Counted from the first letter of the stretch, positions 1-8,839 are shown. The stretch: DNA of 19,555 nucleotides from CAZPQV01 sp964588705 (GCA_964588705.1 CAZPQV010000043.1:1-19555), one strand, 5' to 3'. Notes: generated by a model from the sequence alone, not told the origin. Numbers and translations: made by a program.

Positions 1-42
1 CAATTCCCTACTCCTGCGCTTCCAATCCATATCTCAGAATCG

Positions 43-77
43 GACTGCAAAGATAAGAATTAAATTTAATTCTCAAA
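43..77 (-). promoter_or_regulatory. Leftward Bacteroidota-type promoter, proximal copy
   Basis: On the minus strand TTTG (77-74) is followed 18 bases later by TATCTTTG (55-48). This fits the Bacteroidota sigma-factor consensus TTTG-N(17-23)-TAnnTTTG. Transcription would start near position 42 and leave the window on the left, so the gene it drives is not visible. The 13-base string GACTGCAAAGATA around the -7 box recurs at 129-141. The near-perfect match suggests a strongly expressed unit such as an RNA gene, but that is inference. Confidence 0.6.
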
Positions 78-128
78 CAATTATTTAAAAAATATTTAAA
101 AAACTTCTGCGCTACTCTGTAAAAGAGT

Positions 129-166
129 GACTGCAAAGATACTTTAAGCAGCATTAAATTTGCAAA
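129..166 (-). promoter_or_regulatory. Leftward Bacteroidota-type promoter, distal copy
   Basis: On the minus strand TTTG (166-163) is followed after 21 bases by TATCTTTG (141-134). It shares GACTGCAAAGATA with the promoter 86 bases downstream, so the two look like a tandem promoter pair firing out of the left edge. The spacing is at the long end of the accepted range, so this copy is less certain than the other. Confidence 0.45.
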
Positions 167-204
167 CCTAAAAGTGACATGACGATGAATTGTGTAAAAA
201 TAAC

Positions 205-226
205 TTTGTAACTATTTGATTACAAA
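205..226 (-). terminator. Weak terminator-like hairpin downstream of the vanZ-like gene
   Basis: The inverted repeat TTTGTAA (205-211) / TTACAAA (220-226) has an 8-base loop. On the minus strand it is followed four bases later by five T residues. It lies about 70 bases past the stop of the vanZ-like gene and could end the sprA-gcvH-vanZ transcript. The stem is almost all A-T, so support is weak. Confidence 0.3.
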
Positions 227-297
227 TTGATTTAACAATAAGTTAAAATTATCCACAATAAGTTAATATGTGCAAAAAGTTAAATCTGTACTATATA

Positions 298-657
298 TTA
301 TATAGATAAAGCTACTGTTTTTCTGTAAAGAAAGTAGCCTAATACGACGCCAACATTGTCTGCAATGAGATCGAGAAACTCTAAAGAGCGGCCGAGATTC
401 ATTTCTTCCTGTAGAATTTCGGTAGCAAATGCATAAATCAGCATGATTTGAATGAAAGTGAGAAAGCGGGTCTTTGGAAACGCACACATATAAGAAAAGC
501 CAAGAACGATGAATATGGCAATGTGCACGGCTTTATCGATACCGCTGAAAAGAAACCAGTAGTCTATATTTTCAGAACCCGGTTTGAGAAGCATATAAGT
601 AAGAAATGCCCAATAAATGGGCAAAATCTTACTAAATATTTTTGAAATTTTATCCAA
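298..657 (-). CDS. VanZ-like family membrane protein
   Basis: This 119-residue integral membrane protein is of the VanZ-like family, named after the teicoplanin-resistance protein VanZ; the role of most members is unknown. It shows about four hydrophobic segments (roughly residues 10-24, 42-60, 65-80 and 98-111). It has the family's spaced polar residues: D41-K-x-x-H45 at the start of the second helix, T79-E80 with Q83 in the third, R90, then D96, D100, N101 and G103 before the last helix. The start is TTG at 657, which overlaps the gcvH stop codon region by 8 bases. The next methionine (residue 22) would cut into the first helix, so TTG with translational coupling to gcvH is the better choice. 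It is the last gene of the sprA-gcvH unit. The family call is firm; no function can be assigned. Confidence 0.85.
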   Translation of the reverse strand: MDKISKIFSKILPIYWAFLTYMLLKPGSENIDYWFLFSGIDKAVHIAIFIVLGFSYMCAFPKTRFLTFIQIMLIYAFATEILQEEMNLGRSLEFLDLIADNVGVVLGYFLYRKTVALSI

Positions 658-1027
658 GTGTTGCCTGGTATTCTTCTGCTGTTAGCAGTTCAGACATATC
701 TGCACCATCAGCAACTTCCAGTTTTATAATCCATCCGTTTCCGTAAGGATCAGAGTTCAGAAGTTCCGGCTCATCTTCAAGTGCATCGTTGAATTCAATA
801 ACTTTACCTGAAACAGGAAGGAAAAGATCTGAAACAGTTTTTACTGCTTCTACGCTACCGAATACATCTCCTGCGGTTAGGTCATCGTCTACAGAATCTA
901 CATCAACAAATACGATATCGCCAAGTTCTCCCTGAGCAAAATCTGTAATTCCGATGGTTGCAACGTTTCCTTCAATTCTTACCCATTCGTGGTCTTTCGA
1001 ATACTTTAATTCTGATGGTGTGTTCAT
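650..1027 (-). CDS. gcvH: Glycine cleavage system H protein
   Basis: GcvH is the lipoyl-carrying shuttle of the glycine cleavage system. It carries the aminomethyl intermediate between the P, T and L proteins in the cytoplasm. At 125 residues it has the normal family length. The typical opening SKDHEWVR-like segment (KYSKDHEW, residues 8-15) is present, as is the lipoylation motif GSVEAVKTVSDL with the target lysine at K63, and the C-terminal part carries the usual NSDPYGNGW-type segment. The start is ATG at 1027. It lies 90 bases downstream of sprA on the same strand, with a likely promoter of its own in that gap. Its stop overlaps the start of the vanZ-like gene. The genes for GcvP, GcvT and the lipoate ligase are not in the window. 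Confidence 0.97.
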   Translation of the reverse strand: MNTPSELKYSKDHEWVRIEGNVATIGITDFAQGELGDIVFVDVDSVDDDLTAGDVFGSVEAVKTVSDLFLPVSGKVIEFNDALEDEPELLNSDPYGNGWIIKLEVADGADMSELLTAEEYQATLG

Positions 1028-1050
1028 TTTCTTAATTTTATTATTTTACC

Positions 1051-1082
1051 CAAATTTACTTCAATTCCGCAAATGCTGCAAA
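1051..1082 (-). promoter_or_regulatory. Probable gcvH promoter
   Basis: On the minus strand TTTG (1082-1079) is followed after 20 bases by TAAATTTG (1058-1051), matching the Bacteroidota consensus. Initiation would fall near 1045, about 18 bases before the gcvH ATG. A second -7-like box, TATATTTG (1086-1079), overlaps the upstream element but has no good -33 partner. The promoter would let gcvH be expressed independently of the long sprA transcript. Confidence 0.5.
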
Positions 1083-1117
1083 TATAAATTCGGTTTTAGT
1101 ATTTATTTAGAAAGGAT

Positions 1118-4100
1118 TTAAAAACCTCCGCCACCACCAAAGTTAAAGGTCGCTGTAATCCCTGCCCTTACAGTTGAAAGCGGGAATGCAGTAGATATTT
1201 TATACTTGGTCATCAGCTGGTCGTAGAATAACCTCAGCGTGAAATTCTGGGACATGTTATAGTCTGCCGTCAATTTAATTCCAAGAATTTTCTGTCCGCC
1301 GGTAACCTGCGAATCATCCAAAAGAATATTGGTAATTCTTGTTCTGCTGTCGCGCAGAGAGAAATCTCCTCTTATATTAAGGTCGCTTACGATATTTTTT
1401 GCTTTGCCTTTGAAGTTCAGCTTCATCTTCAAATCTTTTAAAATGTATCCGAAACCTAATATATATTCTTTACTGTCGTCCTCCGTTAAGGTATGATTTA
1501 CCAATCCCAGCATAAATAATCTGTCCTTATTATATTGTGCACGAATCTGCATATTGTTTCGTAAAGTAACATCGGCTCCCAAAAGCGGAGCGTAAGATTC
1601 AACATAACCGATATTTGAGAATACATAAGGATTTACAAAATCACCATTGATATCTCTTGCTGTGGCATCATTATAATGTTCGATATTCGACTGAATTCCT
1701 GTTCCTGTATAAGTAGATGTATAAGCATGAAGCACATCGAACTTTGAAAACTGACTGTTGATAATTGGCAGATTCCGCAGCCCTGAATAAATCACTCTCC
1801 AGTTCGGAAGCGGAATACCGGTTTTCGTAGGATTACCCATCATATTAGCTGATTTACCTTCCACCGCTGCCTGAAACGCCGGAACCAGCACATAAGCATT
1901 GGCTAAACTGTGACCGTCTGTATATCCGTTTACGCCCGCAGCACCTCCCATTCTCTGAGAAATTTGCTGAGCGTTTGCCAACATCGACTGATAAATGGAC
2001 TCTCCGGATTTGAATGAAGTTCTGAACATCCACGCCGAGCGCGAGTAAGTAAGCAATTCGTTTCCGAAAGAGAAATCGAAGACTGAAGTCGTAGGGTCCG
2101 CATCTACGTTGTATCCTCCCTGAAGGAAATTTCTGTTGAAACGCATCATTCCTGTAAAATCAATTCTTAAATCATTGATTGGCATTACCTGAAGATTGGC
2201 ATCCAAACTCTTTATGCTCATCTGTGAGTAAGGTTCATTTAAATAAGAAGAACCAGTGAGCCAACCGTTTTCAATCGCAGCTCTTCGGATGTCGGCCTGT
2301 GAACCCAAAAGGAAACCAAACGTTGGACCGCCAATTCCCTGACCGTAACCATAGAAATTAGGAGAACTGAGAATTCCCGGAAGCATGGTTCCATTGTTTT
2401 CGGTATAATTAATATCAAGCTGTTTGAATGACGTTAATGCATAGGCAATGCTTTGCCCGGCCGAAAGTCGGTTCTTGAAATTGTATCCTTTATAAGGTGT
2501 AAAGAAAAAGAACTTATTCTTTTTCGCCTTGTTTAACGCATCTTTTTCATAGGCCGTATTCAGTGAATCTATCTCTCGACGGCGTTTCTCCATTTTGTCT
2601 TCCATATCACGGAAGAATTTAAACTTACTGAAAAGTCGCGGCATATCCACCGTTCCGGTAAGCACCTTATTATTGGTATTTTGCGAAAGGTTTCCAAGAT
2701 TTCCTTCCGGACTGTTAATTAAAACCGTAGACCTTGCATTCCAGTTATAGGTGAAGCCATAACCCAGCTCTGCAGTCATAAAATCCAAATGTGGAAGATA
2801 CTCAAAAGGCAATCTGTAATTGAGCTGCACTCTGTGGTTGTAAAGTACCGGTCTTCCTGATCTGAATGGATTTTCGAAAATGGATTTCGTGTTCATCGTA
2901 TTCGCAGCAACATTATCATTTAAAGTTCTTGTTGCGGAATTGATTTCCATTTTCAGAGATTTGGTAAAATTAAATCCAAGGTTATATTGCCAGCCGAAAT
3001 AGAAATTTCTGTTTCGTAAAACATCAAATTCATTACCCTGATTTCCATTTAAAAATGATTCGATATTTCTAAACTGAAGTTCGTTGTAATTTCTGTCAAG
3101 TTCAGTTCTGAAGGAAACTCTTGTCGGTATCGGATTGAAATTAACTTCTTTCAGCCATCTTAAATATTTGTAAGATTTCGCTGTATCGCTCACCATTTTA
3201 TTGAATGGTCTTAATACAAACGGCTTGAAGTTGTAATTGTAATCAACGTAACCCCGCAAATACTGCCTCATGTTGCGCTTCGTATAAACATCACGATAAT
3301 AATCGTCGTTATACATCGCGGTTAATGAAAGGTTTTCCACATCCCAAAACTTAGGTTTTCTGTCTTCATTCATCCTTTCCTTACGCATATTCACCACGCC
3401 TAAACTTCTTTGCTGAGTGTAAGTTCTTGCCACTTTTTTCAGTTCCTCGCGGTTTGCAGCTTTGCTGAATTCCACATCATCGTCAATCGGATTGTATTTA
3501 GGGTCTTCAATGGTTTGGGTGTAGGAATAATTCACCGGAATTTTCATTCCAATTTTTTCCGGAATGAATTTATCTACATTTACCGTTGTATTAATATTGA
3601 ATGCAGAATTTGTGGTTTGTGCTCTCTCTGCAGGTTTCTGATCGATTGCTCCAAAACCGATGGTAGAATAAGCAACATTGGTATTCACCATTGCAAAATC
3701 TCCAAGGTTGAAGTTCATGCTCGCATTTCCGGCGTAGCCTCCTTTGTTCTCAATTTCAGAAAGGCGAATTTCATTCACCCAAAGAATAAGGTCTTTGGAG
3801 CGTGCTTCGGTATTTCTCACCCCAATCATCATGGTGGTAATATTACCAAGACTCGGGCGACCTTTGACGTAAATTTTCTTGTTGTTATCACCATATTCAG
3901 CGTAATGATAGCGGTGTCCAAGAAGTGTTGCCGCGTCCATATCACGCTTTATTTTAGCATCTACGAAATTCTGAATTTCAAGGTCAACATTATTTTCAGC
4001 AGGCCAAATTTCCAAAGGTGATTTCGCATTTTTTGGCGTATATTTTACCGAAGCTTCGTATTCGTAATAGTTGTCCGTCGCGTCGCTACCAAAACGGATG

Positions 4101-7100
4101 AAGAACTTGGTATTCTCGTCCAGTTCATTACTTGCAGCACCTGCTTTAATATCTTCGGCATGCACAAAAAGTTGCAGTCTTTTAAAACGGCGCATATCAA
4201 GGAAAGTATTTTTAGTAACCCCTTTTGCGTCATTTCCAAGATTAAGAAACTTCATAAAAAGTGATGCTTCATTCTGCCGCTGTGAACCTGCATTTCCGGT
4301 AAGTACCTGTCTTTCAATTCCCGGAGGAAGAACATAAGGTGGAGTTCCCAAAGCATTCTCTTCTAGATTTACACTTCCGACAAAGAAATCATCATTGTTT
4401 ACATTAATCGAACCTTCATTATCCGGAACGGTTGGATCCGGAGGAAGTTGGCTGAATGCAATGTTTTTACCATATTTTCTCCAGTCTGATCGCACAAGAT
4501 CGAATGTTCCGAAACGCAGCGTTGAAGTATTGTCGAAACCATCAAGTATGATTCTCGCAAACCTTACATTATTTAAAATATCAGGTGATGCCTCGCCTGC
4601 GTTGGTATCGAACTGAGCCACCGGAATTCTGAACAGATACCATTTGTTGGAAGCTTCCTGTCCGTTCTGAAATTTTGTTTTCACCTCTTTTACATCGGCA
4701 ATAAAGTTCTGATTAAGCATCATACTTGCCTTATCGAGGTTGATGGTATATTGGTTATAACTCTCATTCTGATCGAGGTTATAATCTCTGTTGACATCTT
4801 CTGCATCCGGAGTCTGCGATGCCACTTCAAGCGTATTTGCTCTCGAATTTCCTTCCGGATTTCTGAAATATTTATAACGCTCAATCAGTGATGCTGCCTG
4901 ATCTCCCGTAAATTTATCCGATAAATAATACACGAAATTATCTCCGGCAGGATCGAGCTCATTGGTTACAGGGTTCACCCATTGGTATCCGAATTTTGCA
5001 AACTCTTCTTCGTTATTCAAACCATCAATCCCAAGATCCTGTGCAATTCGTTCCTCACCTTCCGTCGCAAAAGCATACAGCACAGGAAACTGATCTGGCT
5101 GCGTTCCCCAATTTGTAGAAGACGTTCTTGATGGCGTTCCCGGAGTAGGAAGACCGTTTTCGTACTGAAGTTTTCCGTCTTTTAAAACATCTTCGGAAAC
5201 ATTTCCTAAATGAAGTTTCAGTTTCGGATTTGTTCCTAGGAAATTTCCGTCGGCGTAAGGATCCATCATCCAGAATTCAACATATTCAATATTAGAATTA
5301 GTGAAATTGGAAACTGAAATCGAACGCATCAAACCACCCCATCTTTCAGCAGTGCTTTCCTGTGTGGGATTTAAGTTATACGGCCCTCTTTCTGTCGGAT
5401 AATATGTAATATCAAACGTATTGGTGAAAGTCTGCTCGCCGGCAACAAAGTCTCGATTATTCATCAGTTCCGACATTTGCACACGTCTCGAAGCATGATT
5501 TGAAACGGTCTGCGCATTAATTCCGCTTGGAGCTTTTCCGCCAACGCCCCAAAATCTTGGGTCGATATTATACCAGGAAATCAAACCTCTACCGTAGCCG
5601 TTTCGGATGTCATCATTCAATCCGGCACCTGCATAAATGGGGTCGTTCTGGTTTTTTTCCGGTTTCGATGCCAAGCTCCACATTGCAGGATCTTTCAAAG
5701 AAATCTTGGTTGAAGTCTGTTCAAAATCATCAATATAGGATTGATCGTTGATACCTTTGTTTTGCCCCGGAAGAAGATAGGCTCCTTCTGCACGAATGTT
5801 GATATTTGACGGTGCTTCGGTATTTACCAAAGGAATTTTATCGGCAAGTCTGGTAAGGAACGGCACTTCTTTATCATACATCAGGTTCATGCCGAACATG
5901 GTGTTGTTCACCGCTTCATCGCCATAATTCACTTTCTGCGTCAGTGGAACCTCGGAGTAGTTAACTACTGTTGCTCCCAACATGAGATTATTGTTGAATC
6001 TCCTTTCCAAATTCAAACCGAGGAAACGCTTTCTCTGAGTGTTGAACATCAGTTGATTTTCAAGGGAAATATTTATCGCCTGACCAGAATTCTTAATTGC
6101 TTCATTAATAATTTCAACCGAACCCAACATATAATTAACGGTGTAGTCCTGGCCTTCGATCAACTGAACACCATTTGCAGTTACTTTTACGGAACCTTGC
6201 GGTACATTAATGGCACCGAGAGAAATACCACTTCCCTGTGCTCCTTTATAACGGCCTTCGATCGTGTATCGCAATGCGAGATTACTTTGGGAAGCAATCT
6301 GTTTTTGCTGCGTGTAGAGATCTGTAAAAACAAATTTTGGATCATTAGTCCCAAGAACATTCTGAAGATAATTTCCAAACGGCTGTGCTTTAGTGAAAAT
6401 AAGTTTTCCGTCCTGTGATTTTATGGTAATACCTTCCACGAAGTCGAAAAGTCCGTCGCCTTCAACCGAACCGTCCTGCTGTAAATCGTTATTTAAGTTT
6501 AATCGGTCCCAATTGAAAAGTTTAAGCAAATTAGTATCCTGAACAGATGTTCCCGGAAGATAATTCACCCGACCGTTTTGTGCATCGCGATAATAAACAT
6601 TCAGCATGAAGTTTTCCGGACTTACCTGATAAGCATTCATCGGATAAATATTCTTCATCATCAGTTCCCACATCGGCGAAGTCGTTTTCACGGTGGTATT
6701 TGCCTTCAAAACTTTTGTAATCAGAACCGGAGATTCTTCTGAGAATTCCCCTACCTTATAAACCGTTCTTTCACCATTTACAGTATAAGAATAGGAAACA
6801 GCAAGCAACTGATTATCATTAAGTTTTTGATTTAAAGATAAATATCCGAGTTGCGGATGGTAAGTAAATTCGTTTGCAGTAAGTCTTCTTGCTTTTCGGT
6901 TAAAAATAAACTGTTCGCCATCGGTATAACGTTCCGGAGAACCGTTGGCATTAGGAAAAATTTGTCCGTTAATCGTATTGTAAGCAGAATTAACATCCCG
7001 TAAACCCGGGCCAAGAGCAGTAATGCTTTGATATAAATTATTCTGAGAGTTATCAGGAAATCCTGAAACGCCGTCACCCAAATCCCTGATACCTATGATG

Positions 7101-8173
7101 CTTTTCTGATCCTGAAGATTTCCCGAACCCTGATCTAAAACCCACGCTTCAATCCTTGTAATACTGATTCTTGAATTGATTAAAGGATAATTTAGAAGTG
7201 CATTATCGTAATTATTCAGAAAATAATGTCCTAAAAAATAGTGCTGATTGTCTTCATAATCCACCGCATTAATTTTGAACGTCTGCATCGCACCGCCACC
7301 CTGAACCACAATGTTTCTTGCTTCGCCTTGTTGCTGAGAAAACACCATCGTTCCGTAAGTTTTACCCAACTGAAACTCGGTTTTTAAACCAAATAAAGAT
7401 TGCGAACCACGAATGAGACTTGTAGAAAGCGGCATATTCACATTACCGAATTCCACTCTTTTGATGATTTTGTCTTCGCCTCCGGTCGTAGGATCGTTCA
7501 GACCTTTACTCTGCAAATCTTTCCAGGAACCTTTAGCTTGCCACACCAAATTCATTCGGTTTTCGAAAGCAAATCCGCTTTGAGTATCGTAGTTTGCACG
7601 AAGCTGAAGGTTTTCACCAACACGACCTAATAATCCCAATTGAATTCTCTGTTGGATATTGATGGCAAAGTTCTGTCTGTTTTGAGGAAGAATTAGAGGA
7701 TTCTCAATTTTTTGATAAAGTCCACCCAAATCGAATGAAGCAAATCCCTGAGGAATTAGTTCAATTCTATTGCTGCCAAAAATGGTTTCGAAAAGTTTAT
7801 TACGGACCAAAACTGCAGGAATCAGACCTTTTTTCTGAGCTTCGGTCTGATCTTTACGGAAAATTATGCTGTGATTTTCAGATTTTTCTTTGTAATAAGC
7901 TCTCAGTTGCGTACTTGCTGTGTAATCCTGATATTCCTTCACGGTCATCATCGTTGGAGTTCCAACCACCGTATTCCCGATTTTTGGATAAACGAAATAC
8001 ATCCCGGTCTCTACATCGTAAAACGCTTCGTAGCGCGTAGGATCAGGCAAAGTAAAGTCTTTTCTTATACTGATGCTGTCTTCCGGAAGAACCTGCGCAG
8101 CGGTTTCAGCAAAAGAAAAAATCAGAAAAAATAAAATGATTATTCTGTAAAAAATAAAACTCTTTCTCACCAA
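1118..8173 (-). CDS. sprA: Type IX secretion system outer-membrane translocon SprA
   Basis: SprA (also called Sov) forms the giant outer-membrane beta-barrel channel of the type IX secretion system and was first found as a gliding-motility protein in Flavobacterium johnsoniae. The product is 2351 residues, close to the roughly 2400 of the F. johnsoniae protein. Residues 1-27 are a signal peptide: a basic start, a hydrophobic core rich in I, L and F, then AETAAQ. The stretch from about 115 to 290 carries family-typical text such as QLGLLGRVGENLQLRANYDT, FAFENRMNLVW and GSQSLFGLKTEFQLGK. The rest is dominated by alternating aromatic and polar beta-strand sequence. The protein ends in FGGGGGF, with a terminal aromatic as expected for an outer-membrane barrel. 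The start is non-ATG: TTG at 8173 or GTG at 8170, only 3 or 6 bases after the ruvA stop. No methionine follows for over 50 residues, and the signal peptide requires this start. Conserved neighbours are ruvA and maeB upstream and gcvH downstream. Confidence 0.97.
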   Translation of the reverse strand: MVRKSFIFYRIIILFFLIFSFAETAAQVLPEDSISIRKDFTLPDPTRYEAFYDVETGMYFVYPKIGNTVVGTPTMMTVKEYQDYTASTQLRAYYKEKSENHSIIFRKDQTEAQKKGLIPAVLVRNKLFETIFGSNRIELIPQGFASFDLGGLYQKIENPLILPQNRQNFAINIQQRIQLGLLGRVGENLQLRANYDTQSGFAFENRMNLVWQAKGSWKDLQSKGLNDPTTGGEDKIIKRVEFGNVNMPLSTSLIRGSQSLFGLKTEFQLGKTYGTMVFSQQQGEARNIVVQGGGAMQTFKINAVDYEDNQHYFLGHYFLNNYDNALLNYPLINSRISITRIEAWVLDQGSGNLQDQKSIIGIRDLGDGVSGFPDNSQNNLYQSITALGPGLRDVNSAYNTINGQIFPNANGSPERYTDGEQFIFNRKARRLTANEFTYHPQLGYLSLNQKLNDNQLLAVSYSYTVNGERTVYKVGEFSEESPVLITKVLKANTTVKTTSPMWELMMKNIYPMNAYQVSPENFMLNVYYRDAQNGRVNYLPGTSVQDTNLLKLFNWDRLNLNNDLQQDGSVEGDGLFDFVEGITIKSQDGKLIFTKAQPFGNYLQNVLGTNDPKFVFTDLYTQQKQIASQSNLALRYTIEGRYKGAQGSGISLGAINVPQGSVKVTANGVQLIEGQDYTVNYMLGSVEIINEAIKNSGQAINISLENQLMFNTQRKRFLGLNLERRFNNNLMLGATVVNYSEVPLTQKVNYGDEAVNNTMFGMNLMYDKEVPFLTRLADKIPLVNTEAPSNINIRAEGAYLLPGQNKGINDQSYIDDFEQTSTKISLKDPAMWSLASKPEKNQNDPIYAGAGLNDDIRNGYGRGLISWYNIDPRFWGVGGKAPSGINAQTVSNHASRRVQMSELMNNRDFVAGEQTFTNTFDITYYPTERGPYNLNPTQESTAERWGGLMRSISVSNFTNSNIEYVEFWMMDPYADGNFLGTNPKLKLHLGNVSEDVLKDGKLQYENGLPTPGTPSRTSSTNWGTQPDQFPVLYAFATEGEERIAQDLGIDGLNNEEEFAKFGYQWVNPVTNELDPAGDNFVYYLSDKFTGDQAASLIERYKYFRNPEGNSRANTLEVASQTPDAEDVNRDYNLDQNESYNQYTINLDKASMMLNQNFIADVKEVKTKFQNGQEASNKWYLFRIPVAQFDTNAGEASPDILNNVRFARIILDGFDNTSTLRFGTFDLVRSDWRKYGKNIAFSQLPPDPTVPDNEGSINVNNDDFFVGSVNLEENALGTPPYVLPPGIERQVLTGNAGSQRQNEASLFMKFLNLGNDAKGVTKNTFLDMRRFKRLQLFVHAEDIKAGAASNELDENTKFFIRFGSDATDNYYEYEASVKYTPKNAKSPLEIWPAENNVDLEIQNFVDAKIKRDMDAATLLGHRYHYAEYGDNNKKIYVKGRPSLGNITTMMIGVRNTEARSKDLILWVNEIRLSEIENKGGYAGNASMNFNLGDFAMVNTNVAYSTIGFGAIDQKPAERAQTTNSAFNINTTVNVDKFIPEKIGMKIPVNYSYTQTIEDPKYNPIDDDVEFSKAANREELKKVARTYTQQRSLGVVNMRKERMNEDRKPKFWDVENLSLTAMYNDDYYRDVYTKRNMRQYLRGYVDYNYNFKPFVLRPFNKMVSDTAKSYKYLRWLKEVNFNPIPTRVSFRTELDRNYNELQFRNIESFLNGNQGNEFDVLRNRNFYFGWQYNLGFNFTKSLKMEINSATRTLNDNVAANTMNTKSIFENPFRSGRPVLYNHRVQLNYRLPFEYLPHLDFMTAELGYGFTYNWNARSTVLINSPEGNLGNLSQNTNNKVLTGTVDMPRLFSKFKFFRDMEDKMEKRRREIDSLNTAYEKDALNKAKKNKFFFFTPYKGYNFKNRLSAGQSIAYALTSFKQLDINYTENNGTMLPGILSSPNFYGYGQGIGGPTFGFLLGSQADIRRAAIENGWLTGSSYLNEPYSQMSIKSLDANLQVMPINDLRIDFTGMMRFNRNFLQGGYNVDADPTTSVFDFSFGNELLTYSRSAWMFRTSFKSGESIYQSMLANAQQISQRMGGAAGVNGYTDGHSLANAYVLVPAFQAAVEGKSANMMGNPTKTGIPLPNWRVIYSGLRNLPIINSQFSKFDVLHAYTSTYTGTGIQSNIEHYNDATARDINGDFVNPYVFSNIGYVESYAPLLGADVTLRNNMQIRAQYNKDRLFMLGLVNHTLTEDDSKEYILGFGYILKDLKMKLNFKGKAKNIVSDLNIRGDFSLRDSRTRITNILLDDSQVTGGQKILGIKLTADYNMSQNFTLRLFYDQLMTKYKISTAFPLSTVRAGITATFNFGGGGGF

Positions 8174-8176
8174 ATG

Positions 8177-8761
8177 TTATATGTTTTTTAAGATCTGTTT
8201 CACCAGATCTTCTACAGAGATTTCTGCATTCTGCTTCAGAATACGGTCGGCAATCTTCTCGCTTACTTTTTTAGAAATGCCTAAAACCTCTAATGCAGAT
8301 AACGATTCTTCCTTCACTTTATTATTTGAAACCGAAGAAATATTCTGCTCTTCTGCACCGAATTTTTGCACCTTATCCCTAAGATCCACGATTATTCTTT
8401 GTGCAGTTTTGGCACCAATCCCTTTCACACGCTGAAGCAATGCGGAATTGCCCGACATAATTGCCGACGCAATCTCCTGGATATCCAGCGAAGAGAGCAT
8501 GATAAGCGCCGAAACAGGACCAACTCCCGTTACACTGATTAAAAGATTGAACATATCTCTTTCCGAAACAGAATAGAACCCGAAAAGCAGATGAGCATCG
8601 TCGCGTATAATTTGTTGAGTATAAATAAAAGTTTCTTTTCCCAACTGAAGTTGCTGAGAAGTCTGAAGGCTGATACCTACATAATATCCAACGCCGTTTA
8701 CATCAATAACCGTGTATGCCGGTGTAAGTTCCTTAACAGTGCCTTTTAGTGAATAAATCAT
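8177..8761 (-). CDS. ruvA: Holliday junction branch migration protein RuvA
   Basis: RuvA binds four-way DNA junctions as a tetramer and loads the RuvB helicase for branch migration during recombination and repair. At 194 residues it has the usual length. Domain I, an OB fold, covers about residues 1-63 and begins MIYSLKGTV; the acidic-pin region has D54 and D55 before AHLLFGF. Domain II has two helix-hairpin-helix motifs: VTGVGP around 77-82 and VKGIGAKTA around 112-120, followed by QRIIVDLRDK. A flexible linker (about 133-148) leads to the small C-terminal domain III that contacts RuvB. The start is ATG at 8761. sprA begins 3 bases after the stop, so the two are almost certainly co-transcribed. 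A maeB terminator lies just upstream. Confidence 0.97.
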   Translation of the reverse strand: MIYSLKGTVKELTPAYTVIDVNGVGYYVGISLQTSQQLQLGKETFIYTQQIIRDDAHLLFGFYSVSERDMFNLLISVTGVGPVSALIMLSSLDIQEIASAIMSGNSALLQRVKGIGAKTAQRIIVDLRDKVQKFGAEEQNISSVSNNKVKEESLSALEVLGISKKVSEKIADRILKQNAEISVEDLVKQILKNI

Positions 8762-8780
8762 TTGTAATACTTGATAGACT

Positions 8781-8788
8781 CAAATATA
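8781..8788 (-). promoter_or_regulatory. Candidate -7 box for ruvA-sprA
   Basis: On the minus strand TATATTTG sits about 20 bases before the ruvA ATG and just past the maeB terminator, where a promoter is needed. There is no clear TTTG element at the expected upstream distance, because that space is taken by the terminator hairpin. This is therefore only a partial match. Confidence 0.35.
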
Positions 8789-8791
8789 AAC

Positions 8792-8818
8792 AAAAAGCAG
8801 ATTTGAAAAAAATCTGCT
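8792..8818 (-). terminator. Intrinsic terminator of maeB
   Basis: A perfect 9-base inverted repeat, AGCAGATTT (8796-8804) / AAATCTGCT (8810-8818), has a 5-base loop. On the minus strand it is followed by a run of T residues (complement of 8792-8795). It lies about 20 bases past the maeB stop and separates the kinase-maeB unit from ruvA-sprA. Confidence 0.75.
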
Positions 8819-8839
8819 TCTGTTTGTATGTGAATATTT

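Noticed and set aside
57..72. Perfect 16-base palindrome GAATTAAATTTAATTC
   Set aside because: It is made almost wholly of A and T within an AT-rich gap, is not repeated elsewhere in the window, and overlaps the spacer of a promoter. An operator role cannot be excluded but is not supported.
1118..1140. CCxCC-type run at the end of sprA that might be a simple-sequence repeat
   Set aside because: It encodes the glycine run in the normal C-terminal FGGGGGF of SprA, with mixed codons and not a slippage-prone tract.
3410..4021. A 203-residue plus-strand open frame opposite sprA
   Set aside because: It is a shadow of the sprA coding frame: cysteine- and histidine-rich, low-complexity translation, with no start signal or family resemblance.
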